Shown: positions 1-7,841 of the stretch, in pieces
How positions within the stretch are numbered: position 1 is the stretch's first letter
Layout of the letters: the number at the start of each line of letters is the position of its first letter
From: CALKJU01 sp046349355
GTDB taxonomy: Bacteria; Pseudomonadota; Alphaproteobacteria; Geminicoccales; Geminicoccaceae
Assembly (NCBI GenBank): GCA_046349355.1
Contig: JAXMCM010000017.1
Coordinates: forward strand, 186,001 to 250,000
Reading direction: 5' to 3'
Length of the DNA stretch: 64,000 nt
Made by a program: the position numbers and the translations under genes
Notes under the pieces: generated by a model
Database searches by the model: none
Told to the model about the DNA's origin: nothing
The model's input: only the letters and a program-made list of their open reading frames with translations

Positions 1-791
1 ATGCCGAACATCAGGCCCAGGCCCAGCGCCATGTCGGAATAACCGGAGAAGTCGAAGTAGAGCTGCAGGCTGTAGGCGAGCGAGCCCAGCCAGGCGACCG
101 TGGGCGCGAAGGTCCGGCCCATGTCGGCCAGATCGAAGAACGGCGTGGCGTAGGTGGCGAGGCGGTCGGCGACCAGCGCCTTCTTGCACAGGCCGATCAG
201 GAACACGGTGAGGCCGATGCCGATGCAGTCCAGCGCGATGGCCCGGTCGGGCCGGCGGAACTGCGGCACGAGCTGGCTGTGGTGGGTGATCGGGCCGGCG
301 ATCTGGTGCGGGAAGAAGGAGATGAAGAAGGCGTCGTCGGACAGGCGGACGTCGGGCACCTTGCCCTGGTAGACGTCGACGATGTAGGCGATCTGCTGGA
401 AGGTGAAGAAGGAGATGCCGATCGGCAGGACGATGCCGAGCTCGGGCAGGCGCAGCAATTGCGTGGCGTTGACCGTGTCGATCAGGAAGTTCGTGTACTT
501 GAACCAGCCGAGCGCGGCGAGATTGCCGACGACGCCCAGCACCAGCAGGCGGTAGCGGGCCACCGGGCGCTCGGCGGTGGCGACGAGCAGCCGCGCGATC
601 AGCGAATTGAACAGGATCGAGCCCGAGATGATGAAGCAGTACCACCAGCTGCTCCATGAATAGAAGAAGATCGAGCCAAGGATCACGGTCCACTTCAGCG
701 CCTCGAGCGGCAGCCAGCGTGGAAACCCGTAGAACAGCGCCACCATGGCCGGCGCGTAGAGGAACAGGAAGGCCGGCTCGTTGAAGAGCAT
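1..791 (-). CDS. MBOAT family O-acyltransferase (AlgI-like), partial
   Basis: This is the N-terminal part of a membrane-bound O-acyltransferase of the AlgI/DltB type; the C-terminal part lies beyond the left edge. Reading leftward from an ATG at 789-791 the protein opens with MLFNEPAFLFLY, several hydrophobic segments follow, and close to the edge there is the family hallmark YFDFSGYSDMALGLG. AlgI-type proteins move acyl groups across the inner membrane onto exported polysaccharides, usually with an AlgJ/AlgX-like partner, which would lie outside the window. The conserved catalytic histidine of the family is expected further downstream and cannot be seen. Its neighbours are glycosyltransferases on the same strand, which fits acetylation of a surface glycan. 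Substrate is unknown. Confidence 0.85.
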   Translation of the reverse strand, partial: MLFNEPAFLFLYAPAMVALFYGFPRWLPLEALKWTVILGSIFFYSWSSWWYCFIISGSILFNSLIARLLVATAERPVARYRLLVLGVVGNLAALGWFKYTNFLIDTVNATQLLRLPELGIVLPIGISFFTFQQIAYIVDVYQGKVPDVRLSDDAFFISFFPHQIAGPITHHSQLVPQFRRPDRAIALDCIGIGLTVFLIGLCKKALVADRLATYATPFFDLADMGRTFAPTVAWLGSLAYSLQLYFDFSGYSDMALGLGLMFG

Positions 792-955
792 CAGGGCCTC
801 CGCCGGATGCCTGGCGAGGCGGGAGCCGGATGGAGCCGTCCGGACGCTCCGGCCGGAGCCTGGCCGGGACAGCGATCCCGTCCGGCCCGTGCGACGCCGT
901 GGACACGGAAGGTGGCGAGCGTTGCGGGCGATGACCCGGGCACGGGCGGCCTTGC

Positions 956-1798
956 CTACACGACCCAGGAGAAGCGCTCAGGGACACGAAACAGATAATT
1001 CGACTGCACCCTGGGCGAGATATGGTAGCGCTCGGTAAAGGACAGCTTCGTGTTGGCAATCGCTGCTGCCAATAGCTCGGAGAAGTCCCAATCCTCCCGA
1101 ATACTGAGATTGTGGACATTGCCGAAGGATCTCTTGACCATCTCCACAAAGTCCTGCTTCTGATGCGTAGCAGCTCCCGCTCTCGCAAAGGTTATCTCGC
1201 GTGTAATCGCCAGGCGACGCAAGGAAAATTCAAGATCTGCGTGGCGCAGGTGAAACAGATAAAGATGTCCATAGGTCGGCATGTGTTCGCAACAATGAAA
1301 TCCCCCGCCCCACGAAACAGGCTTCCGGATAATCAGGGGCTTGCACATCGGACTTACAAACTGAACACAGCGTCGCTGCCTGAGGATCGGCTGCGAGAGA
1401 TCCAGGCTGCCCTCGCTCTTGATGTTCTGACGAATGTTGAGGCCGATCGCGTGAGCCACCGGCAGTGTCATCTGCTCGCAGTAATCGCTCAGGTCAGCAT
1501 AGTAGGCAGGATCGGCAACCAGCATTTCGTCGCAATCGGTGTAGATAACCGCATCGAAGTAGTTCAGGAGGTTGTTGGCCAGCTCCGTAATCAGCTTCAT
1601 GCGGTGCGCCTCATTGAAGGCAGCGCCGCGCGGCAGCAGGATGTGGCCGGCCGCCCCGAGGTCTGCGGTCGATCCGTCGTCGGAGCCGTTGTCGAGGACG
1701 ATCAGGTTCTGCGCGCCGACCTGACGGCCGTAGTGGCGCAGCCAGACCGGAAGGCTGAAGAATTCGTTGTACACCATGGTGATGGCGCAGACCCTCAT
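956..1798 (-). CDS. Glycosyltransferase, GT2-like (Glyco_tranf_2_4 type)
   Basis: A 280-residue protein beginning MRVCAITMVYNEFFSLPVWL, the typical opening of the small nucleotide-sugar glycosyltransferases of the Glyco_tranf_2_4 group. The nucleotide-binding strand LIVLDNGSDDGS lies near residue 35 and a DxD-type metal site is seen in YTDCDEMLV near residue 90. No membrane segment or signal peptide is visible, so it should be cytosolic. It lies between the MBOAT gene and a membrane glycosyltransferase on the same strand, suggesting a shared role in making or decorating a surface polysaccharide. The stretch from about 960 to 1640 is noticeably poorer in G+C than the rest of the window, which hints at acquisition by transfer. 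Acceptor and donor sugars cannot be told. Confidence 0.8.
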   Translation of the reverse strand: MRVCAITMVYNEFFSLPVWLRHYGRQVGAQNLIVLDNGSDDGSTADLGAAGHILLPRGAAFNEAHRMKLITELANNLLNYFDAVIYTDCDEMLVADPAYYADLSDYCEQMTLPVAHAIGLNIRQNIKSEGSLDLSQPILRQRRCVQFVSPMCKPLIIRKPVSWGGGFHCCEHMPTYGHLYLFHLRHADLEFSLRRLAITREITFARAGAATHQKQDFVEMVKRSFGNVHNLSIREDWDFSELLAAAIANTKLSFTERYHISPRVQSNYLFRVPERFSWVV

Positions 1799-1951
1799 GG
1801 CGGCGTCCCGGCGGGCGGTCCGGGTGGCGTCGACAGGGGCGCGGTCGATGCCGCGGATGTGCGCAAGGGGAGGGGTCGACGGGCGCGCATCCGGCTCAGC
1901 GCTGCAACAGCCCTGGCGGGCGAGCGGAGTCCGGGAGGCCCGTGCCCTGCA

Positions 1952-3448
1952 TCAGGCGGGGGCCACGCTCGGCACCCTGGCGGCGCCGCGGACCAGCGGC
2001 GACAGCGCAAAGGCCAGGGCCATGAGCATCATCGCGAAGGCGGGATTCGCGTAGCGCGCCTCGAAGTGGCTGAGGAGGGTGTAGCCGGCGAGCATGACCA
2101 GCGGCAGGACGGTGGTTGCGGTGACGTCGGGTCGGCGCCGTCGCCACGCGATCACCGGGGCTGCAAGCAGGGCGAGATTGGCGACCGGTGCCAGCAGTGC
2201 GGGCGCCATCGTCAGCCACAGGCCCTTCCAGATAATTGGCACCGAGACCCGCAGGTGCGCCCATGGATCGGACATGATGATCCGGAAGGCGTCGGCACGG
2301 AGGCTGGCCTCGACCGCCCCCCGGGCCTGCTCGGCGGACCGGCCGTTGCGGTAGGTGGGGTCGCTCATGCGCCGGGCCTGCTCGGCATCGAGCCGCCGAC
2401 GGTAGCTGACCGCCGCCTCGGGATTTCGCTGGCGGATCGCCTCCTGGTCGACCGGGATGACGGTCGGATGGCGGAAGCCCAGCCGCTGCAGCGGCGCGCC
2501 GAGCGCCATGTCATCCTCGGCATATCCGAGGATGGGGCCGATCACCGCGCGCACGTCCGTCGGCGAAAAGGCGAAGAAGCTTCCGGCGTACTCGGTGTCG
2601 GTCATGCCGTTGAGCAGGGCCCGATAGTAGATGACGGTGCCGCTGCGGAGGGCGATCGAGGGCTCGCCGAAGCGCAACCAGTTGCGCACCATCCAGGGCG
2701 TGCAAACGAGGAAGGCGGTCAGCGCCAGTGGCAGCGCGGTCGCGATGACGGCCCGCCAGCCGGGCCGCAGCGGCCAGCGGCACAGTGCGACCAGGATTGC
2801 CACGGGAAGGATGGCATAGAAGACGATCGCCTTGCTGAGGGCGAGCAGGCCGAGCAGCAGCCCCGGCAGCAGCAACGGCCACGGCGTCGTCGCCCGCCAG
2901 ACCCGGAGCAGCGCCAGCGCGAAACCCGAGACGAGCAGCATCGCCACGGGATCGGCAGCAAGGTCGGTGACCGCTCCGTTGGGTGTCAGCACGATGCACA
3001 GGACCAGGATCAGCTGTGCCGCCAGCGCGATGGCCGTGCCGCAGCCGACGGCCCGGCAGAGCAGGAAGAGCATCACGCCATTGGCGGCGATGAGGAAATG
3101 GTTGGCGAGCTTGACGCGCTCGATGTTGCCGGTGCTGTTCAGCTGGCGATAGGACAGCTCGCCGAGGTTGTCGAAGGCGAGAAGCAGCCAACCGGCATAG
3201 ACCAGCGACGGGAAGGGCTCGCGCAGCATCGTCTTGGGCCGGCCATGGCCACTGCCGTCACCCTGTGCGGCGGAATGGACCCCGTGCAGGGCCAGGTTGC
3301 GGGCGACGGCGAGCACGTGTCCGCTGTCGCTGCCAACCGGATCCGGATCGATGTCACTGGCTCCCCAGAGACCGACGAGAATCGCCAGCAGGACCGACAG
3401 CATCAATGGCAAGTAGAGCCTGGTCAGGGCCGTGCGCTGGTCTGCCAT
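1952..3448 (-). CDS. Polytopic membrane glycosyltransferase, GT39/ArnT-like
   Basis: A 498-residue, strongly hydrophobic protein with about ten or more predicted membrane segments. The first periplasmic loop carries acidic residues followed by GSDSGHVLAVARNLALHG, as in the PMT/ArnT (GT39/GT83) superfamily, whose members use polyprenyl-phosphate-linked sugars on the periplasmic side. The ATG at 3446-3448 is preceded by a good ribosome site (AAGGGA). It is separated by about 150 bases from the downstream GT2-like gene on the same strand and faces an 830-base non-coding region. A dedicated polyprenyl-phosphate sugar donor could be made by the DPM1-like enzyme encoded divergently at 4278, an attractive but unproven pairing. 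The substrate is not deducible. Confidence 0.7.
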   Translation of the reverse strand: MADQRTALTRLYLPLMLSVLLAILVGLWGASDIDPDPVGSDSGHVLAVARNLALHGVHSAAQGDGSGHGRPKTMLREPFPSLVYAGWLLLAFDNLGELSYRQLNSTGNIERVKLANHFLIAANGVMLFLLCRAVGCGTAIALAAQLILVLCIVLTPNGAVTDLAADPVAMLLVSGFALALLRVWRATTPWPLLLPGLLLGLLALSKAIVFYAILPVAILVALCRWPLRPGWRAVIATALPLALTAFLVCTPWMVRNWLRFGEPSIALRSGTVIYYRALLNGMTDTEYAGSFFAFSPTDVRAVIGPILGYAEDDMALGAPLQRLGFRHPTVIPVDQEAIRQRNPEAAVSYRRRLDAEQARRMSDPTYRNGRSAEQARGAVEASLRADAFRIIMSDPWAHLRVSVPIIWKGLWLTMAPALLAPVANLALLAAPVIAWRRRRPDVTATTVLPLVMLAGYTLLSHFEARYANPAFAMMLMALAFALSPLVRGAARVPSVAPA

Positions 3449-4089
3449 GACGTCCCTTCTTTCTTATCGCCGCCCGGGATTCCTGACCCGCCTTGATCCA
3501 ACAAGCCCGGGCTTCAGCGAGGGTGAGTCCGCCAGCCGGTCATGGTGCGCAGCCATTCGGGCATCGGGGTGCGCCGCGGCAACGGCGGGGCCCGCGCCGC
3601 CGCGGCAGAAAGTCCCCTCGGCCTGCAGGTCGCTGCCTTCCGCCGCCCGTGTGCCGCGGAGGGTGGCGCCGACCGGTCTGGCGAGACCAGTCACGGCTGG
3701 CCCTGCGGGTCTGCTGCCGGCGCAAGGGCGACGCTGCGGTCGTCCAAGCAACGTGCAGGGACGCCGAATCACGGTGGCGCTGGCGGCACAGCCGAGCCTG
3801 GCCTGGATAGCCCGGTCGCCGCGCATGGTCCCAGCCGGACGACGGCCCTCGACCGTGCCAGAAGTGATCCATGATCGCCAAAGCGGAATTCGCCGGCTGT
3901 TCCAATCCGCCACGAGCCGCTGCAGCCCGGTACAGTCTACTGCGCTCATTTCAATCCCGACCCCGTTGCACAAGCCGGAGCCAAAGGCGGTGACACGGCG
4001 ACGGGAAGTCGTGATTGCACCGGACTGCCGGCAGACGCTTCCCGTTCGCCTGGCACACTATTCATCGCAGAACCGGCAATGTACAAGAG

Positions 4090-4100
4090 CTGAAATTCAG
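4090..4100. promoter_or_regulatory. Perfect palindrome, candidate operator
   Basis: The 11-base sequence CTGAAATTCAG reads the same on both strands around its central base. It sits in an AT-richer stretch about 180 bases upstream of the glycosyltransferase start and 28 bases before a candidate folded RNA. It could be a protein-binding site, but no regulator is encoded nearby, and a palindrome of this size can occur by chance. Confidence 0.25.
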
Positions 4101-4127
4101 CGTAAGCTAAATTCGGGTGTCGGGATA

Positions 4128-4186
4128 GCCTCTGCCTCGGGAGATGAGGCGGAAAGGCCTTATCCCTGTAGGGAAGGGCCAGAGGC
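4128..4186 (+). ncRNA. Candidate structured leader RNA (three-way junction)
   Basis: Read as RNA, this segment can fold into a compact three-way junction. P1 pairs GCCTCT (4128-4133) with AGAGGC (4181-4186). P2 pairs GCCTC (4134-4138) with GAGGC (4146-4150) around a seven-base loop. P3 pairs GGCC (4156-4159) with GGCC (4177-4180), then TCCC (4163-4166) with GGGA (4171-4174) around a TGTA loop. P1 abuts P2 and P3 without linkers. It lies about 90 bases upstream of the glycosyltransferase ATG in the same direction. It does not match any riboswitch consensus I know. Pairing was done by eye and no energy was computed. Confidence 0.3.
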
Positions 4187-4277
4187 ACGAAAGGGAAGAA
4201 GCCTTCTCCGAGGTTCGGCAGCACGAGGGGACGCAACGTTCGCGCCGGCGCATCGTTGCGCAGCGAGAGGGTGCAGC

Positions 4278-5336
4278 ATGAGCGCGCCGCTTTGTGAGAA
4301 CGTGGAGGTGCTTCTGCCGACGGCGCAGGGCGCCACCCGCACGAACGTCGTGCCCCAAGCGGTCTACCGCCTGCTCGTCATCCAGATCCCATGCCTGAAC
4401 GAGGCGGCGACACTGCCGGCGACGCTCGCGGCACTGCCACGGCAGGTCGAGGGGTTCAGCAGGGTCGTGTGGCTGGTGATCGATGACGGCAGCACCGACG
4501 GTACCGCGGAGGTGGCCCGCGCCCACGGGGTCGATCATGTCGTCAGGCTAGGGCAGAACCGCGGTCTGGCGCGTGCCTTCATCACCGGACTCGAACAGGC
4601 GCTGCTGCTGGGGGCCGATGTCATCGTCAATACCGATGCGGACAATCAGTACAACGCCGACGACATTCCCGCGCTGGTCCGGCCCATCCTCGAGGGACGC
4701 GCACAGATTGTGATCGGCGAGCGGCCAATTGCCAGTATCGAGAGCTTCTCTACCACGAAGAAGTTGTTACAGCGGATGGGCTCGCGTACGGTTAGCTTGT
4801 TTAGTGGTACGCGAATTGGCGATGCGCCCAGCGGGTTCCGTGCAATACATCGAGATGCAGCACTTGTGCTGAATGTCTTTACACATTATACTTATACATT
4901 GGAGACCATCATCCAGGCGGGGCGGCGTGGCATTCCGATTACGTCGGTGCCGATACATGTCAACACCGTAACACGCCCGTCGCGGCTGATCAGCTCCATT
5001 CCGCGCTACGTCTATCGTTCGATCCTGACGATCATCCGGGTTTTCGTGATCTACAAGCCGCTACGGTTTTTCCTTTTCCTTGCGCTGCTCGCCGGCATTC
5101 CCGCAACAATCTTCATTTGTCGATTTCTTTTCTTCTACGCAATCGGCGAAGGGCAGGGCCATGTGCAGTCGCTGGTCCTGTCAACGGCCCTGCTTGTCGC
5201 CGCCTCGTCATTTGGCGTAGCGGGCATCGTCGCGGACCTCCTTGCCACCAACAGGATCATGCTGGAGGATCTGCGCCGCAGACAATTGCTCGCGGAAGTG
5301 CGGGACGCGCTGAGGGAGTGCAAGGGTGACCGCTAG
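4278..5336 (+). CDS. Polyprenyl-phosphate glycosyltransferase, GT2 (DPM1-like)
   Basis: A 352-residue family 2 glycosyltransferase with a C-terminal membrane region. The catalytic domain starts near residue 34 (IQIPCLNEAATLP), has VIDDGSTDGT at 67-76, and a metal-binding DAD at 120-122 in VNTDADNQYN. Two hydrophobic segments follow at about residues 265-295 and 300-328. This arrangement is typical of enzymes that transfer a sugar to a polyprenyl-phosphate carrier. The ATG at 4278 was preferred because the in-frame upstream extension looks non-coding and a weak AGAGGG ribosome site precedes it. The 3' end overlaps the methyltransferase start by 11 bases, so the two are translationally coupled. 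Codons 140-270 (about 4700-5150) are far less GC-rich than the surroundings, suggesting transfer. Confidence 0.82.
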   Translation: MSAPLCENVEVLLPTAQGATRTNVVPQAVYRLLVIQIPCLNEAATLPATLAALPRQVEGFSRVVWLVIDDGSTDGTAEVARAHGVDHVVRLGQNRGLARAFITGLEQALLLGADVIVNTDADNQYNADDIPALVRPILEGRAQIVIGERPIASIESFSTTKKLLQRMGSRTVSLFSGTRIGDAPSGFRAIHRDAALVLNVFTHYTYTLETIIQAGRRGIPITSVPIHVNTVTRPSRLISSIPRYVYRSILTIIRVFVIYKPLRFFLFLALLAGIPATIFICRFLFFYAIGEGQGHVQSLVLSTALLVAASSFGVAGIVADLLATNRIMLEDLRRRQLLAEVRDALRECKGDR

Positions 5337-5976
5337 CCCGCGTATTCCGACTTACGCCAATGTACCCGGTAACAATTATGACAAGTACGGATCCCGCAAT
5401 CCACTCGCGGTCAAGCTCATGCGGGGCTTCTTCGATAGCTTCGACAGAATGATCAAGGATGTCGGGGCGCGTACGGCCTATGAGGCCGGTTGCGGTGAGG
5501 GACATCTATCGTTGCATATGCTCAGGGCGGGCCTGCAGGTTCGCTGCAGCGATCTTGAACCTTCGATGGTGGCTTTAGCCGAGCAGCGGATCCGTGCCGC
5601 CGGGTTCTCCGCACGGGTCGACAGGCGAGACCTCTACACGCTGGAACCGGAGGAAACGGACGCCGACGTGCTGGTATGCTGCGAGGTGCTGGAACATCTG
5701 CCTGAGCCGGACCTTGCGGTCGATCAGCTGGCACGGCTCGCCCGGGAACGGCTGGTCGCCAGCGTGCCGCGCGAGCCGATCTGGCGCCTGCTGAACATGT
5801 GCAGGGGGCGCTACCTGGCCGATCTGGGCAACACGCCCGGTCATCTCCAGCACTGGTCGACACAGCGATTTCTGGCGTTGCTGGATCGGCGCTTCGTGAT
5901 CGAGGACGTGGCGACGCCGCTGCCCTGGACCATGGTCCGTTGCAAGGTGCGCATGCCCCGGATCGCAGCCATCTGA
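5326..5976 (+). CDS. Class I SAM-dependent methyltransferase
   Basis: A 216-residue protein with a Rossmann-type methyltransferase core. Motif I is seen as YEAGCGEGHLS at residues 52-62, an acidic residue ending strand 2 in CSDLEPSM, and the post-motif VLVCCEVLEHLPEPD near residue 115-130, as in the Methyltransf_11/UbiE-like group. The start is GTG at 5326, inside the end of the upstream glycosyltransferase, implying coupled translation. No membrane segment is seen. With the polyprenyl glycosyltransferase before it and a membrane protein 10 bases after it, it probably methylates the sugar or lipid carried by the same pathway. The substrate is inferred only from context. Confidence 0.82.
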   Translation: MTASPRIPTYANVPGNNYDKYGSRNPLAVKLMRGFFDSFDRMIKDVGARTAYEAGCGEGHLSLHMLRAGLQVRCSDLEPSMVALAEQRIRAAGFSARVDRRDLYTLEPEETDADVLVCCEVLEHLPEPDLAVDQLARLARERLVASVPREPIWRLLNMCRGRYLADLGNTPGHLQHWSTQRFLALLDRRFVIEDVATPLPWTMVRCKVRMPRIAAI

Positions 5977-5986
5977 CGGCCGGTTC

Positions 5987-6937
5987 ATGGCAGGGGGTTC
6001 AGTGTCGTTCACTCGAGGGCTGGGCTTGCTGCGCCTCGGGGGATGGGCGCTGTCATTGGTGGCCATTGCCTATGTGCTCGTGCAGCTGTGGCCGTACCTC
6101 GGGCAGCTGGCGACCCTGTTCGACGACGGCAGGCGACGGGCCGTCATCGCGAGCTCCGCCCTGTTCTATGCGGCCTTGCTGCTGCTGCCGGCGCTCGGAT
6201 GGGTCCTGCTGTTGCGCGGTTGTGCAGGCGTTGCAGTCCCGCTGCGCACCGGCATCGCCATTCACTGCCGGGCGCAGCTCCTGAAGTACCTGCCGTCCAA
6301 CGCCCTTCATCTGATCGGGCGGCACACGATGGCCCGGCGGCTCGGGGCGGGCCATGCCGCCCTGGTCTGGTCGGCGGTGGCCGAGACCGCCTTGATCGCC
6401 CTATCGGCCATGACCCTGGCACTGACCCTGGGGTTCAGACTGTTCGAGGGCACCAGGCTGAGCTCATGGTCGAGCGACCTGTGGCCCGCGGGGGCGCTGC
6501 TGTCGCTCGCACTCCTGCTGGCGGTCACGACCCTGCTCCTGCGGTTCCGGCCCAACGCAGGCCTGACGGTGCGGTGGCCGCAAGGACTCGCCGCGATTGC
6601 AGGTGCCGCGCTCGCCTACGTCGCCTTCTTCCTCGCCAATGGCGGTGTGCTCGTCCTGTTGACGCGGGTCGCGGTTCCCGGCGCCGAGATGGACCCGACG
6701 CTGCTGCTCGGGCTGGTCTCGGGCGCATGGGTGCTGGGCTTCATCACGCCCGGAGCACCAGCCGGCATCGGCGTTCGCGAAGCCGTCCTGCTGAGCGGGC
6801 TGGAGGTGCTTGGCGCCGGGACCATGGCGGCTCCCTTGGCGATGACCTACCGCGTGGTGACGACCGGGGGCGACCTGCTTTGCGGAACTCTCGCCCTGCT
6901 CCTGGCGGCCAGACGAGAGCGCCGGCGGGAAGGGTGA
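5987..6937 (+). CDS. Lysylphosphatidylglycerol synthase-type transmembrane protein (UPF0104)
   Basis: A 316-residue polytopic membrane protein with about eight hydrophobic segments. It matches the flippase-like membrane domain of MprF (LPG_synthase_TM, formerly UPF0104) and lacks the soluble aminoacyl-transferase domain. Characteristic stretches are KYLPSNALHLIGRH near residue 103 and TPGAPAGIGVREAVLL near residue 258. Stand-alone copies beside GT2 enzymes are common and are thought to move glycolipids across the inner membrane, though this is family-level inference. It begins 10 bases after the methyltransferase gene and closes a three-gene operon. About 370 bases with no intact gene follow it. 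Confidence 0.8.
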   Translation: MAGGSVSFTRGLGLLRLGGWALSLVAIAYVLVQLWPYLGQLATLFDDGRRRAVIASSALFYAALLLLPALGWVLLLRGCAGVAVPLRTGIAIHCRAQLLKYLPSNALHLIGRHTMARRLGAGHAALVWSAVAETALIALSAMTLALTLGFRLFEGTRLSSWSSDLWPAGALLSLALLLAVTTLLLRFRPNAGLTVRWPQGLAAIAGAALAYVAFFLANGGVLVLLTRVAVPGAEMDPTLLLGLVSGAWVLGFITPGAPAGIGVREAVLLSGLEVLGAGTMAAPLAMTYRVVTTGGDLLCGTLALLLAARRERRREG

Positions 6938-7095
6938 GGTTCCGGCCCGCATTTCCCGATAGGGCACAGGCTCGGAAGTGCGGCTGTGGGGAAATCGGAA
7001 CGCGCAGCGACCAGCAATGGCGCGAGCGCGTCGTCGCGAGGCCGACCATGGTGGGCCGTCCGCCGGACGAGCCCGTGTCCGGCTCGCGACGGGTG

Positions 7096-7216
7096 TCAGA
7101 TGAGGTCGCCAGCGGACCGGATCGTCGCCACGGTGCTGCCGAAGACGGTGTCGTGGCTGTCCTCGGCGCTGCGCCCGCAACCGTGTCGCCGCCGCCGGTC
7201 CCGCTGAAGCGCGCCA
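7096..7216 (-). pseudogene. Possible remnant of an RTX-type calcium-binding protein start
   Basis: On the minus strand an ATG at 7214-7216 follows a strong ribosome site (GGGAGG, five bases away) and encodes MARFSGTGGGDTVAG, which resembles the opening of glycine/aspartate-rich RTX calcium-binding proteins. A shift of frame about 15 codons in would give SAEDSHDTVFGS and then a stop at 7096. Without the shift the frame runs on into sequence antisense to the membrane protein and has no sensible content. I read it as a decayed or truncated gene start in the 6938-7306 gap, which otherwise holds nothing recognisable. The evidence is short and could be chance. Confidence 0.3.
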
Positions 7217-7306
7217 TGTTCGCCTCCCAGCTGCCCTGCCGATCCTGCCGCGGCACCGTACAGCTGAGGCTTGACCGAGCGACATGGCAAGGAAGGCGGC
7301 GGGTCG

Positions 7307-7672
7307 TCAGGTCGCGGCCTTGGGGTCGGGCCCGAAGCGGTTGGGGCCCGGCTGGCCGTTGAAGACGGTCAGGACGAGGACGAACAGGTTGAGGAGCGGG
7401 ACGAGCATGGCGAGCGCCCACCAGCCGCTCCAGCCGATGTCGTGCAGGCGGCGGACCAGCACGGCGAGATACGGGATGATGGCCAGGAGGCCGTAGAGGC
7501 CGCCCAGGGGACCGACGTCGCCGAAGTCGTCGCTGAAGCCGGCCATGACGTCGGCCAGGCTCAGGATCAAGCCGACGATGACGTTGACCAGTACGAACAG
7601 CCAGAATTCCTTGCGGCGCGAGCGGCCGGAGAAGTCCCGGTAGTCGCGGAACACCTTCAGGTACCAGCGCAT
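7307..7672 (-). CDS. DUF805 family membrane protein
   Basis: A 121-residue small inner-membrane protein starting MRWYLKVFRDYRDFSGR. It has the DUF805 hallmarks FSGRSRRKEFWLF near residues 14-26, three or four hydrophobic segments, and RRLHDIGWSGWW near residue 80. A longer open frame extends upstream to 7957, overlapping proS, but that part has no family similarity, so the ATG at 7670-7672 was chosen. Function of the family is unknown; members resemble YhaH/YhaI of enterobacteria. It is divergent from proS, leaving about 170 bases for both promoters. Confidence 0.85.
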   Translation of the reverse strand: MRWYLKVFRDYRDFSGRSRRKEFWLFVLVNVIVGLILSLADVMAGFSDDFGDVGPLGGLYGLLAIIPYLAVLVRRLHDIGWSGWWALAMLVPLLNLFVLVLTVFNGQPGPNRFGPDPKAAT

Positions 7673-7841
7673 CGCTTCCACCCGCGCGTCGCGTCCGTGC
7701 CGCTCTCCGGGCACACCGTCCGCCGATTCCGGTTCGCCGTCAACGCGGGCGCCCTGCGGAAGCGCTGCGGCAGTCGGCGGTTGCCCCTCGGACGGGCCGC
7801 TCCTAGATTGCGCGCCGCCCCGAACCGCCCCCCGTGAGTCC

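Larger units (their letters stand above)
3449..4277. other. Long non-coding divergent intergenic region
   Basis: About 830 bases separate two divergent glycosyltransferase genes. One frame is open on the plus strand right up to the glycosyltransferase at 4278, but its translation is arginine/proline/alanine-rich without any recognisable motif, so I read it as non-coding. The right-hand third is less GC-rich and holds a perfect palindrome CTGAAATTCAG at 4090-4100 and a candidate structured RNA at 4128-4186. Nothing recognisable was seen between 3449 and about 4060. Promoters for both flanking genes must lie here, but no convincing -35/-10 pair could be assigned. Confidence 0.5.

Noticed and set aside
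1112..3496. 794-codon open frame on the plus strand
   Set aside because: It runs antisense through two convincing glycosyltransferase genes, and its translation is rich in arginine, glycine and glutamine without motifs, as expected for a GC-rich shadow frame.
3432..4277. N-terminal extension of the GT2 glycosyltransferase by 282 codons
   Set aside because: The extension shows no domain, is Arg/Pro/Ala-rich, overlaps the divergent gene start, and the GT2 domain with a normal lead begins at ATG 4278.
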